A stretch of DNA of 64,000 nt from Streptomyces fuscichromogenes (GTDB lineage Bacteria; Actinomycetota; Actinomycetes; Streptomycetales; Streptomycetaceae): positions 124,001 through 188,000 of the forward strand of contig NZ_BMML01000008.1 of NCBI RefSeq assembly GCF_014645815.1, in the 5' to 3' direction. Every line of letters starts with the position of its first letter. The first letter of the stretch is position 1. A program made the translations under genes and the position numbers. Under the pieces are notes generated by a model. That model saw only the letters and a program-made list of their open reading frames with translations. It was not told the DNA's origin and searched no databases. Of this stretch, positions 24,350 through 32,140 are shown one piece after another.

Positions 24350-24376
24350 CTGTCCACAACCCGGGAGTAATCCACA
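24350..24376. promoter_or_regulatory. Two DnaA-box-like 9-mers upstream of the M23 gene
   Basis: CTGTCCACA (24350-24358) and TAATCCACA (24368-24376) lie in the same orientation, 18 bp apart start to start. Each differs by one or two bases from the Streptomyces consensus TTGTCCACA. They sit in the 269-bp rpsB/M23 divergent region, which otherwise shows only GC-rich leader sequence. The function is speculative. Confidence 0.3.
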
Positions 24377-24417
24377 GGTACCGGCCATGATCGGCCGGGT
24401 CGCGGGACGGTTTGACC

Positions 24418-25008
24418 ATGTTGGTCATGCGACGCGCGATGCGATGGATGTGGGCGGCGACGGCGCTGCCGCTGGCTCTGGGGGCGACCGCGGCCCGGGC
24501 CTGGGTCGGGGCGGACGGCCCGCCGGCCCCGGCCGCGCCGCCCGATCCGCCGGTGCCGGCGGTCGGCCGTGCCTGGCCGGTGGGGGTACGACCGCCGGTC
24601 CTGCGCGGCTGGCAGCCGCCGGCGACGGTGTACGGCGCCGGGCACCGGGGGGTCGACCTGGGCGCGGCGCCCGGGGAGCCGGTACGGGCGGTGGCGGCGG
24701 GCCGGGTCTCCTACGCGGGGCGGGTGGCGGGGCGGGGGGTGGTGTCGGTGCGGCTGACGGGCACGGATCTCCGCACGACCTACGAGCCGGTGACGGCGAC
24801 GGTGGAGAAGGGGCAGGAGGTGGCGGCGGGGGAGGTGGTGGGGACGGTGGCGGCGGAGGGAGCCCACTGCCCGACGGTGTGCGTGCACTGGGGGCTGCTC
24901 AGAGGTGACGCGTATCTGGACCCGTTGCTGCTGTTGCCGCCGTGGCTGTTGAACGGGGGGCCGTCGAGACTGCTGCCGGTGCTGGGGGTTGCGCTGCCGA
25001 ATGGGTGA
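24418..25008 (+). CDS. Secreted M23-family metallopeptidase (LytM-like)
   Basis: From ATG 24418 (GGGACGG 8 nt upstream) the product is 196 residues; ATG 24427 is an alternative. A signal peptide ends near AARA. A Pro/Ala linker follows, then a compact M23 domain: GHRGVDLGAAPGEPV carries the zinc ligands His and Asp, and CVHWGLLRG supplies the later His. These enzymes cut peptidoglycan cross-links, or lack activity and activate amidases. The usual second HxH reads VHWG here, so one ligand may come from HCPTVCVHW. It is divergent from rpsB and ends beside a repeat-filled intergenic region. Confidence 0.88.
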   Translation: MLVMRRAMRWMWAATALPLALGATAARAWVGADGPPAPAAPPDPPVPAVGRAWPVGVRPPVLRGWQPPATVYGAGHRGVDLGAAPGEPVRAVAAGRVSYAGRVAGRGVVSVRLTGTDLRTTYEPVTATVEKGQEVAAGEVVGTVAAEGAHCPTVCVHWGLLRGDAYLDPLLLLPPWLLNGGPSRLLPVLGVALPNG

Positions 25009-25026
25009 TTGCGGAGGGTTGCGCGG

Positions 25027-25080
25027 CTGCGGGTGGGTGAGGGCTGATCGCGCAGTTCCCCGCGCCCCTTACGGGGCGCT
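25027..25080 (+). repeat. Dispersed palindromic element (family A), intergenic copy
   Basis: The element reads ctgcgggtgggtg, then tcgcgcagttccccgcgcc and ends in the 7-bp hairpin gcgcccc-tta-ggggcgc (approximately 25062-25079). It is homologous to the copy at 56521-56573 (opposite orientation) and to two copies inside smc. It lies 19 bp after the M23 stop and could also act as a terminator. Confidence 0.8.
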
Positions 25081-25138
25081 ACGCCCGCCGCTTCCACACA
25101 GCCGCAGGCCGCCTCACAGCTACCCAGCTGCGGGCAGG

Positions 25139-25191
25139 CGTGCCGCAGGGCGGCACGGGTGGGCGCAGCGGCACCCTGCAAGCGCCGGTAA
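25139..25191 (+). repeat. Dispersed repeat element (family B), intergenic copy
   Basis: It carries gtgccgc-N3-gcggcac, gggtgggcgc and ggcaccctgcaagcgccgg, almost identical to the copy inside the permease gene at 8368. The 25009-25232 gap consists mostly of this and the adjacent family A element; no gene is visible in it. Confidence 0.8.
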
Positions 25192-25232
25192 GCGTCCCCA
25201 CCCCCGGCCCCAGCCCCAGCCCCGGCCCCCGC

Positions 25233-25823
25233 TCAGCCCCGCACACCCCGCAGCGCCATGGCCACCGCCGCCTCGGTGATCACCGTCGGGTCCTCCGCCG
25301 CCCCCAGCTCGATCCGCCGGACCGCCGCGTCCACGACGCCCTGTACGAGCATCGCCGCCAGCCGGGGCTGCGCATGCCCCAGCTCTCCCAGCGCCTCCAC
25401 GATCATCGCGACGAGCCCGCCGTGCGCGGCCCGGATCTTCTCCCGGGCCCCCGCGTCCAGCTCGCTCGCCGAGATCGCGACCACCGCGCGGTGCCGCCGG
25501 TCCCCGACCAGGGCCAGCTGCCGGCGCACATACGCCTCGACCTTGCCCTCGGCCGAACCGGCCCGCTCCATCGCCGCCTCGACCTCCGTCGCCCACACGG
25601 GGAAGTCGACCTCGCACAGCTCCTCGACCACGGCGGCCCGGGACCGGAAGTACTCGTAGACGGACGACCGGGCCAGCCCCGTGCGCTCGGCGAGCGCGGG
25701 GAAGGTCAGCGCCTCCGTCCCGCCCTCGGACAGCAGGGACCGCGCCGCGTCCAGCAGGGCGGCTCGCTGCATCGACCGGTGCTCGGCCACGGAGGCCGCT
25801 CGAATCCTTGGCACGTCGACCAC
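25233..25823 (-). CDS. TetR-family transcriptional regulator
   Basis: A 196-residue regulator starting at GTG 25823 (GTG 25814 is possible). The N-terminal helix-turn-helix spans about 18-64 (ALLDAARSLLSEGG, ALTFPALAERTGLARSSVYEYF), with the typical TetR recognition helix. The C-terminal helical ligand domain ends in a run of hydrophobic helices typical of a dimer interface. It stands between the repeat-rich gap and whiG in the same orientation, 94 bp downstream of whiG. No metabolic neighbour points to a ligand. Confidence 0.9.
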   Translation of the reverse strand: MVDVPRIRAASVAEHRSMQRAALLDAARSLLSEGGTEALTFPALAERTGLARSSVYEYFRSRAAVVEELCEVDFPVWATEVEAAMERAGSAEGKVEAYVRRQLALVGDRRHRAVVAISASELDAGAREKIRAAHGGLVAMIVEALGELGHAQPRLAAMLVQGVVDAAVRRIELGAAEDPTVITEAAVAMALRGVRG

Positions 25824-25917
25824 TCTACGGACGCGCCGGGCCGGGCGGGAGACAGCACGACCGGGATCCGGTGCGCCCGGCCGCGGCCGACGGCCGAAAA
25901 CGTCCGCCGGTCCCCGC

Positions 25918-26760
25918 TCAGCGGCCGAAACTCGCCAGCTTCGCCCGCAGCTGGAGCACCGACTTGGTGTGGATCTGGCTGACCCGGCTCTCGGTGACCC
26001 CGAGCACGTTCCCGATCTCGGCGAGCGTGAGCCCCTCGTAGTAGTAGAGGGTCACCACGGTCTTCTCCCGCTCCGGCAGCGTGTTGATCGCCCGCGCCAG
26101 GAACCGCCGCAGCTCCCGGTCCTCGGCCACCTCCACGGGGTTGTCCGCGGCGGTGTCCTCCAGCGTGTCCATCACGCTCAGCCCGTCGCCGCTCTCACCC
26201 CCGACGTGCAGCAGTTCCTCCAGCGCCACCACGTTGGCCAGCGACAGCTGGCTGAAGACGGCGTGCAGTTCCTCCACCTCGATGCCCAGCTCGGCGGCCA
26301 CCTCGCCCTCCAGGGGCGTGCGCCGCAGCCGCGCCTCCAGCGTGGCGTAGGCCCGCTCCACGTTCCGCGCCTTCTGCCGGACCGAGCGCGGGATCCAGTC
26401 CAGCGCCCGCAGCTCGTCGATCATCGCGCCCCGGATCCGGGTGATCGCGTACGTCTCGAACTTGATCTCGCGGTCGACGTCGAACTTCTCGATGGCGTCG
26501 ATCAGCCCGAACACCCCGGAGGAGACGAAGTCGGCCTGCTCCACATTGGGCGGCAGACCCACGCTCACCCGGCCGGCCACGTACTTGACCAGCGGCGAGT
26601 AGTGCAGGATCAACTGTTCCCGCAACCGGTCGTCCCCCGTCGCCTTGTACGACCGCCACAGCTCGTCGAGCGTCGAGGGAGCGGGCGGCCGCACGCTGCC
26701 ACCGTCACGGGCGGCTGGGGGGATCGCCGCCCGGTCGGACCCGGAGGTGTGCTGGGGCAT
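25918..26760 (-). CDS. whiG: Sporulation RNA polymerase sigma factor WhiG
   Basis: A 280-residue FliA-type sigma factor. The short N-terminal tail is followed by regions 2 (HYSPLVKYVAGRVS, EKFDVDREIKFETYAITRIRG), 3 and 4 (LPEREKTVVTLYYYEGLTL, GVTESRVSQIHTKSVLQLR). It lacks region 1.1. In Streptomyces WhiG commits aerial hyphae to sporulation, directs whiH and whiI, and is held by the anti-sigma RsiG with c-di-GMP (known from the literature on S. venezuelae). The RNA-polymerase contact and DNA recognition helices look intact. The leader before it (26761-27088) has no gene. Confidence 0.96.
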   Translation of the reverse strand: MPQHTSGSDRAAIPPAARDGGSVRPPAPSTLDELWRSYKATGDDRLREQLILHYSPLVKYVAGRVSVGLPPNVEQADFVSSGVFGLIDAIEKFDVDREIKFETYAITRIRGAMIDELRALDWIPRSVRQKARNVERAYATLEARLRRTPLEGEVAAELGIEVEELHAVFSQLSLANVVALEELLHVGGESGDGLSVMDTLEDTAADNPVEVAEDRELRRFLARAINTLPEREKTVVTLYYYEGLTLAEIGNVLGVTESRVSQIHTKSVLQLRAKLASFGR

Positions 26761-27088
26761 TCGTCGCCTTGTGCCGTTCTGCCGTGAAGTGCCAGGAAGT
26801 GCCGCGATGTGCCGTGGGGTGGGGTGAGGTGGGCGGGGAGTGAAAGCGATGGGTCGGGCGAGGTGTCGGTCTCGTGCCGGTCGGCACGGTCCGCGCCAGG
26901 CCTTTCGTGAGCGTAGCGTGACTGAGGAGTCGCGGTGCGCGAACAACGAGGCTCCACCCCTGCGCGAACCCCCTGCACGGAGCGCTCCACGGCCCTCGCC
27001 GCGTCGCTGTGCGTGATCGGCCGGAAGGGTCAACTCCGGGAATTCCCAAGGGCGTCGGGGGTTCCCCCGGACGGCCGAACACGCTCGG
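26761..27088. other. whiG-dprA intergenic region
   Basis: The region is 328 bp with no convincing gene. Next to the whiG start is a run of short gtgcc repeats (about 26770-26818), including gaagtgcc twice. Further on, AT content is slightly raised around 26910-26935 (cgtgagcgtagcgtgactgagg). It must hold the whiG promoter; I could not place -10/-35 boxes. Confidence 0.5.
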
Positions 27089-28234
27089 TCAGCACCGGCT
27101 CCGACCGGCCCGGACCGAGATCATCGCCTGGCGTGTCAACTTCCAGCCGTCGCCGTGTCGTTCGACGTAACCGAGTGCTCGGAGTTCGTACAGCCTCGCG
27201 ACGGCCTCGTCCGCGGACGTCTGCGCGCCGCGTGCCACCTCTTCGGGTGAGGCCGGCCGGTCCCCGGGCAGCGCGGCCAGAACCTGCCGGGCGGCGGGCT
27301 CCAACAGGTCGCGCGGGAGGACGGGGCCGCGCCTGGCCGGGGCCAGCTCGCCCATGTCGCCCACGAGTTCGACGACCTCGTCGGCATCGGTGACCAGCAC
27401 GGCATCCCCGCGCAGCAGCTCGTGCACCCCGGCCGAGAGACCGCTGGTGGCCGGTCCGGGCACGCCCATGGTGAAGCGGCCGAGCCGCTGTGCCGCCCGT
27501 GCGGTGACCAGTGAGCCGCTGCGGTGGGCGGCCTCCACCACGACGGTTCCTCTGGTGAGCGCCGCGATGACCCGGTTGCGGAGCACGAACCTGCTCGGTG
27601 TCGGATGCTCGCCGGGCGGCAACTCCCCCACCACCAGTCCCTGTTCGGCGATCCTGTTGATCAACTCGGTGTGGCCCCGGGGGTAGGGCCGGTCGACCCC
27701 GCAGGCCAGCACGGCGACGGTGGCCCCGCCGGCGCCGAGTGCTCCACGGTGCGCGGCGCCGTCGACGCCGTAGGCACCGCCGGACACCACCACCCAGCCG
27801 CGCTCGGCGAGCCCCGCGGCGAGGACGGCCGCCATGTGGGCACCGTACTCGGTACAGGCCCTGGCCCCGACGACGGCGACGGCGCGGAGCGCCCAGAGCC
27901 GCAGTCCCGGCCGGCCGCGCACCCACAGGCCGAGGGGACGGGCGTCACCGAGGTCGTCGAGCTGGCTGGGCCACTCGGTGTCGCCGGGGCACACGAACCG
28001 CGCACCCGCCTCCCGCGCGACGGCGAGGTCCGTCCGGGGATCGGCCTGCGCCGCCCGGGCCAGCAGCCCCGCCCACCGTCTGCCGCCGACGCCCGGCAGG
28101 GCCCGGCCGCCGCCGCGCAGCCGGCCCGCCACCTCGGGCACGCCCAGCTCCCGCACCCACCGCCCGGCGACCTCGTCACCGGGCTCGACGACCCGGGCCA
28201 GGAAGACCCGGGCGAGCAGCTCGGCGTCGCTCAT
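27089..28234 (-). CDS. dprA: DNA-processing protein DprA
   Basis: The 381-residue protein has an N-terminal SAM-like helical part. The Rossmann-like DprA core (about 115-315) has VVGARACTEYGAHMA, VVSGGAYGVDGAAHRGAL, RNRVIAALTRGTVVVEA and GSLVTARAA. A C-terminal winged-helix-like part follows. DprA binds single-stranded DNA and loads RecA in transformation; in Streptomyces its role is not settled. Its start overlaps the yifB stop by 4 bp (ATGA), in the conserved yraN-yifB-dprA order. Confidence 0.94.
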   Translation of the reverse strand: MSDAELLARVFLARVVEPGDEVAGRWVRELGVPEVAGRLRGGGRALPGVGGRRWAGLLARAAQADPRTDLAVAREAGARFVCPGDTEWPSQLDDLGDARPLGLWVRGRPGLRLWALRAVAVVGARACTEYGAHMAAVLAAGLAERGWVVVSGGAYGVDGAAHRGALGAGGATVAVLACGVDRPYPRGHTELINRIAEQGLVVGELPPGEHPTPSRFVLRNRVIAALTRGTVVVEAAHRSGSLVTARAAQRLGRFTMGVPGPATSGLSAGVHELLRGDAVLVTDADEVVELVGDMGELAPARRGPVLPRDLLEPAARQVLAALPGDRPASPEEVARGAQTSADEAVARLYELRALGYVERHGDGWKLTRQAMISVRAGRSRC

Positions 28235-29841
28235 GTGGCGAGCCCTTCCAGGACCGCGCCGCGCCGGACCCCGGTGCGCAGCTCCAGGGCCAGGTTGACG
28301 TCGTTGGCCGAGGGCCGGTCGTGGCCCGCCAGGTCGGCGAGGGTCCAGGCGACCCGGAGCACCCGGTCCAGGCCGCGGGCGGTGAGCAGGCCCCGGTCGA
28401 GGTCCAGCTCGGCCTTGAGGAGCGCGCCCGGCCGGACGTGCCAGCGGGTGCGGAGCTCATGGCCGGGGACCTCGCTGTTGGTGCGCCAGGGCAGCCCGTC
28501 GTAGCGGTGGGCGGCCCGCTCCCGGGCCGTGCGCACCCGGTCGGCCACGGCGGCGGAGGGCTCCGCGCCGGTGTGCAGCCGGAGCAGTTCCTCCCTGGCC
28601 ACCGGTTCGACGGTCACCCTGAGGTCCACGCGGTCCATCAGGGGACCGGAGAGCCGCGCCCGGTACCGCTTGATCGAGGAGGGCCGGCACTCGCAGACGT
28701 CACCGGCGGTGCCGTAGCGGCCGCAGGGGCAGGGGTTGGCGGCCAGGACCATGAGGAACCTCGCGGGCATCCGCAGTATCCCGGCGGCCCGGGCGATCAC
28801 GACGTGCCCCGACTCCAGGGGCTGGCGCAGGGCGTCCAGGACGCTGCTGTGGAACTCCGCGGCCTCGTCCAGGAAGAGCACGCCGTGGTGGGCCAGGGAG
28901 ACCGCTCCGGGGCGTGGCAGGCCGGTTCCGCCGCCGACCAGGGAGGCCATGGTGGCCGAGTGGTGCGGGGAGCAGTAGGGCGGCCGGTCCACCAGGGGGT
29001 GGCCGGGTGGCAGTATCCCGGCGACCGAGTGGACGGCGGTGACCTCCAGGGACTCCTGGCGGCCCAGCTCGGGCAGCAGCCCCGGCAGCCGCTCGGCCAG
29101 CATGGTCTTGCCGGCGCCGGGCGGTCCCTTGAAGAAGACGTGATGGCGCCCGGCGGCGGCCACCTCCAGCGCGGCCCGGGCCACGTGCTGCCCGGCGACG
29201 TCCGCGAGGTCGGGTGCGTGGTCGCCGGTGACCATGCCGGTGCCGAGGCCCATGCCGGGCAGGGCGAGCCCGGCGAGGAACGGGTCCGGGCGGATCTCGC
29301 CGGGGACGGGCTCCTCGTCGGGCACCGGTTCGTCGGTCAGGACCGCGATCAGCTGACGCAGGCTGCGGACGCCCAGCACGGACACCCCCGGCACCAGCGA
29401 GGCCTCGGGCGCCGCGCTCTCCGGCACCACCACCTGCTCGTATCCGGCCTCGGCGGCGGCCAGCACGGCGGGCAGGATGCCGCGGACCGGCCGGACCCGG
29501 CCGTCCAGGCCCAGCTCGCCGATCATCACGATCTCGGCGAGCACCCGGGGGTCGATCCGCTCGGCCGCCCCGAGCACGGCCGCGGCCACCGCGAGGTCGA
29601 AGCCGCTGCCGCTCTTCGGCACGGACGCCGGGCTCAGCCCGACGGTGAGCTTCTTCGAGGGCCAGACGGCGCCGGAGTTCACCACCGCCGCCCGGACCCG
29701 GTCCCGGCTCTCGGTCAGGCTCTTGTCCGGCAGCCCCACCAAGGTGAAGGCCGCCACCCCCGGCTCCAGGTCGGCCTGGACCTCGACCACCACGCCCTCG
29801 ACGCCCACCAGAGCCACCGAGCAGGTACGCGCGAACCCCAT
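28231..29841 (-). CDS. YifB/ComM-family Mg-chelatase-like AAA ATPase
   Basis: A 536-residue protein starting at ATG 29841, one base after the yraN stop. An N-terminal domain with the FTLVGLPDKSLTESRDRVRAA (start of a conserved run) and VGLSPASVPKSGSG signatures precedes an AAA+ domain. That domain has Walker A GPPGAGKTM, Walker B VLFLDEAAEF and a Cys-containing NPCPCGRYG/CEC loop typical of the family. ComM is a hexameric branch-migration helicase in naturally competent bacteria; the role in Streptomyces is unknown. It forms a tight operon with yraN and dprA. Confidence 0.94.
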   Translation of the reverse strand: MGFARTCSVALVGVEGVVVEVQADLEPGVAAFTLVGLPDKSLTESRDRVRAAVVNSGAVWPSKKLTVGLSPASVPKSGSGFDLAVAAAVLGAAERIDPRVLAEIVMIGELGLDGRVRPVRGILPAVLAAAEAGYEQVVVPESAAPEASLVPGVSVLGVRSLRQLIAVLTDEPVPDEEPVPGEIRPDPFLAGLALPGMGLGTGMVTGDHAPDLADVAGQHVARAALEVAAAGRHHVFFKGPPGAGKTMLAERLPGLLPELGRQESLEVTAVHSVAGILPPGHPLVDRPPYCSPHHSATMASLVGGGTGLPRPGAVSLAHHGVLFLDEAAEFHSSVLDALRQPLESGHVVIARAAGILRMPARFLMVLAANPCPCGRYGTAGDVCECRPSSIKRYRARLSGPLMDRVDLRVTVEPVAREELLRLHTGAEPSAAVADRVRTARERAAHRYDGLPWRTNSEVPGHELRTRWHVRPGALLKAELDLDRGLLTARGLDRVLRVAWTLADLAGHDRPSANDVNLALELRTGVRRGAVLEGLAT

Positions 29842-29842
29842 C

Positions 29843-30214
29843 TCACGCCACCCCCCGGGCGTGCTCGACCACGGGGGCCCCGCGCCTGGGCAGCAGCACG
29901 CCGACCACGTCGATGCGGACGCCGCCCGGCGGTGCCCCGCCGTGCGCGTGGATCCAGTGCTCGGCGAGGCCGCGCAGGCGCCGCGTCTTCTCCGGGGAGA
30001 CCGCGGCCATGGGATGCTCGAAGGCACCCGCCCGCCGGGTCTTGACCTCGCAGACGACCAGGACGTCCCCGTCCCGCGCCACGATGTCGATCTCGCCCGT
30101 CCTGCCGCAGCGCCAGTTGCGCTCCAGGACCGTCAGACCGGCCTCGGCCAGCCGTCGTGCGGCCAGCGTCTCGCCGTACCTGCCGAGTGCGCTGCGTGCC
30201 CGATTCGTGTTCAT
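29843..30214 (-). CDS. YraN-family (UPF0102) endonuclease-fold protein
   Basis: A 123-residue protein; ATG 30214 follows GGAGGTGG. The restriction-endonuclease-like core is visible: GRYGETLAARRL, RTGEIDIVARDGDVLVVCEVKTR (acidic EID and the E-x-K of EVKTR). These residues match the catalytic pattern of the PD-(D/E)xK superfamily. No biochemical role is firmly established. It is the first gene of the yraN-yifB-dprA run. Confidence 0.93.
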   Translation of the reverse strand: MNTNRARSALGRYGETLAARRLAEAGLTVLERNWRCGRTGEIDIVARDGDVLVVCEVKTRRAGAFEHPMAAVSPEKTRRLRGLAEHWIHAHGGAPPGGVRIDVVGVLLPRRGAPVVEHARGVA

Positions 30215-30288
30215 GTCGGCACCACCTCCGGCACCAACCGTCACGCATCGCCCGCCACGGAGTTGATCTTGGTGAGCTACTCAGCGGT

Positions 30289-30297
30289 TGTGGACAA
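30289..30297 (-). promoter_or_regulatory. Perfect DnaA-box match
   Basis: TTGTCCACA on the minus strand lies in the 142-bp gap between the DUF2469 gene and yraN. A single 9-mer can occur by chance in 64 kb, so the call is weak. Confidence 0.25.
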
Positions 30298-30356
30298 CTC
30301 CGTCACCCGCACGAGCGACCCCACCGCAGCGACCCGACCGTGCCGTCGACAAGCCG

Positions 30357-30665
30357 TCACCCGCCCGGAAGCTCCAGGTCGCTCTTGTTCAGCTCCTCGA
30401 TGTTCACGTCCTTGAACGTGAGGACACGGACCTGCTTCACGAACCGAGCCGGCCGGTACATGTCCCAGACCCAGGCGTCCGCCATGGACACCTCGAAGAA
30501 CACCTCGCCCTGGACCGAGTGGACCTGCATCTCGTAGTCGTTGGTGAGGTAGAACCGCCGCTCGGTCTCGATCACGTATTTGAACAGACCGACGACATCG
30601 CGGTACTCCCGGTAGAGCTTCAGCTCCATCTCGGTCTCGTACTTTTCGAGGTCCTCGGCGCTCAT
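30357..30665 (-). CDS. DUF2469 conserved actinobacterial protein
   Basis: A 102-residue acidic, highly conserved protein beginning MSAEDLEKYETEMELKLYRE. It contains the stretch RRFYLTNDYEMQVHSV and ends in VRVLTFKDVNIEELNK. No catalytic motif is recognisable, and there is no signal peptide or membrane segment. Its gene stays between the NUDIX gene and yraN in the order I remember for Streptomyces and other actinobacteria, which suggests a housekeeping role. Function unknown. Confidence 0.92.
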   Translation of the reverse strand: MSAEDLEKYETEMELKLYREYRDVVGLFKYVIETERRFYLTNDYEMQVHSVQGEVFFEVSMADAWVWDMYRPARFVKQVRVLTFKDVNIEELNKSDLELPGG

Positions 30666-30721
30666 GGCATGTTCCCCTTCAGCCGTGCGATCCCACCATT
30701 GTGCGCCAGTCCCGCGCGCCC

Positions 30722-31228
30722 CTAGACGATTTCCGTGTCAAGGGTGACGGGACCGACGGGGGGACCTTCGTCGAGCAGCCTACGGAACAGCTCGGCGAGT
30801 CTGGTCGGATACACCGTCTCATGCGCCCGGGTCAGTTCCTGGCACGTCCACCAACGTGCTCCGGCCATACTCCGCCGCTCCAGTTCGGTCAGGGCCGTGG
30901 CCCCGGTGACCGTCTGGGTCGTACGGGCCAGGTAGTACCACTCGTCCTGGTCCCAGCGGCGGCCGGCGAACGGGAAGGAGCAGGTCCGCCGCCACAGCAC
31001 CGGGCCGAGTTCGACGTCCGTGATGCCGGTCTCCTCGACGAGTTCCCGCAGCGCGGCCTGCTCATGGGTCTCGTCGCCCTCCAGACCGCCGCCGGGCGTG
31101 AACCACCAGTCGTCGGCCGGGTCGTCCGGCTCATGGCCGTGCAGGAGCAGGATGCGGTCCTCGGGGTCGAGCAGCACCACCCGGGCCACCTTGCGCAGGC
31201 CGCCCTCAGACCGGGCCTCAGCGGGCAC
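30722..31228 (-). CDS. NUDIX hydrolase
   Basis: GTG 31228 lies within the end of sipZ (11-bp overlap), with GGAG 7 nt upstream, and gives 168 residues. The longer reading from 31318 would overlap sipZ by about 100 bp. The NUDIX box reads GGGLEGDETHEQAALRELVEETGI, matching GX5EX7REUXEEXGU with all Glu residues present. It hydrolyses a nucleoside diphosphate linked to some group. The specific substrate is unknown. Co-translated with sipZ. Confidence 0.92.
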   Translation of the reverse strand: MPAEARSEGGLRKVARVVLLDPEDRILLLHGHEPDDPADDWWFTPGGGLEGDETHEQAALRELVEETGITDVELGPVLWRRTCSFPFAGRRWDQDEWYYLARTTQTVTGATALTELERRSMAGARWWTCQELTRAHETVYPTRLAELFRRLLDEGPPVGPVTLDTEIV

Positions 31229-32003
31229 CGGCGGGCTCCGTACGGGCGCGGTTGCGGGCGCGGCCCACCAGGTTCGCGACCGGGCCGTAGGCGCCGCCCG
31301 CGAGGACCAGGACGCCACCGGCCACGATCATGAACTCGATGATGCGCAGCGGGCCCGGCTGCGAGAGGGTGCCCAGGGCCTCGAAGCCGGTGGGGCGCTT
31401 GAGCAGGCCCTTCATCGGCCAGATCACGGCGTCCACCCGGGCGCTCACGGCGCTGCGCGCGACCGTGCCCTTCGCCGCGTCCGTGAGGTGGGCGGTGGAG
31501 TCCAGGGAGCCCTGGCGCTCGTCGCCGAGGAGGAAGAGCCGGCCCTTCGGGACCGTGACCGTCGGGAAGCCCTGGAGCTCGGCCAGGCTGCCCGCCGGCA
31601 GATACGGCTCGTCGATCTGCTTGCCGTTGACCGTGAGCTTGCCCTTGGTGCAGCAGGAGACCGTGTCCCCGCCGACCGCGACCACGCGCTTGACGACGTC
31701 CGCGTTGGTGACCCAGCTCGTGTCGCGGAAGATCACGACGTCGCCCCGGCGCACCTCGCTGCCGTCGATGCGCTGGCCGAGGACCCGGTCCCCGACCCCG
31801 ATCGTCGGCGTCATCGAACTGGTGGGCACGGTGTACGGCCGGTAGACCACCGCCGCCCAGCCGAACCCTCCGAGGAACAGCACGATGCCCAGCGCGACGG
31901 CGATCCCGGACAACCGGTGTCCGAGCCCGCCGCCGGACTGTGCCGCGCTCGTGCTGGTGCCTGCGCCGCTGCGCGGGGCCGTACGTATCGTGCTGTCGCC
32001 CAT
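31218..32003 (-). CDS. sipZ: Type-I signal peptidase (SipZ-like)
   Basis: A 261-residue membrane serine protease that removes Sec/Tat signal peptides. One N-terminal membrane anchor (about 33-55) precedes the catalytic Ser in YTVPTSSMTPTI and the catalytic Lys in VVKRVVAVGGD. Box E reads LLGDERQGSLDS, where the others here have GDHR. A C-terminal membrane segment (about 222-246) gives two anchors. It is the last of four adjacent paralogues; the gene name follows the order known for S. lividans/S. coelicolor (from memory). Confidence 0.9.
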   Translation of the reverse strand: MGDSTIRTAPRSGAGTSTSAAQSGGGLGHRLSGIAVALGIVLFLGGFGWAAVVYRPYTVPTSSMTPTIGVGDRVLGQRIDGSEVRRGDVVIFRDTSWVTNADVVKRVVAVGGDTVSCCTKGKLTVNGKQIDEPYLPAGSLAELQGFPTVTVPKGRLFLLGDERQGSLDSTAHLTDAAKGTVARSAVSARVDAVIWPMKGLLKRPTGFEALGTLSQPGPLRIIEFMIVAGGVLVLAGGAYGPVANLVGRARNRARTEPAGAR

Positions 32004-32140
32004 GAGGCCGCACCCTACCCGGCGGTACCGGGCGGGGGCAGCCCTTCTTCGGCGCCCCTGGTCACAAGCTCCCCAAGGGCTTCACATGAGTCGGTCAGCA
32101 GCCGTACGCGGAAGGCACTCGCACGGGCGGGCGCATGCCC

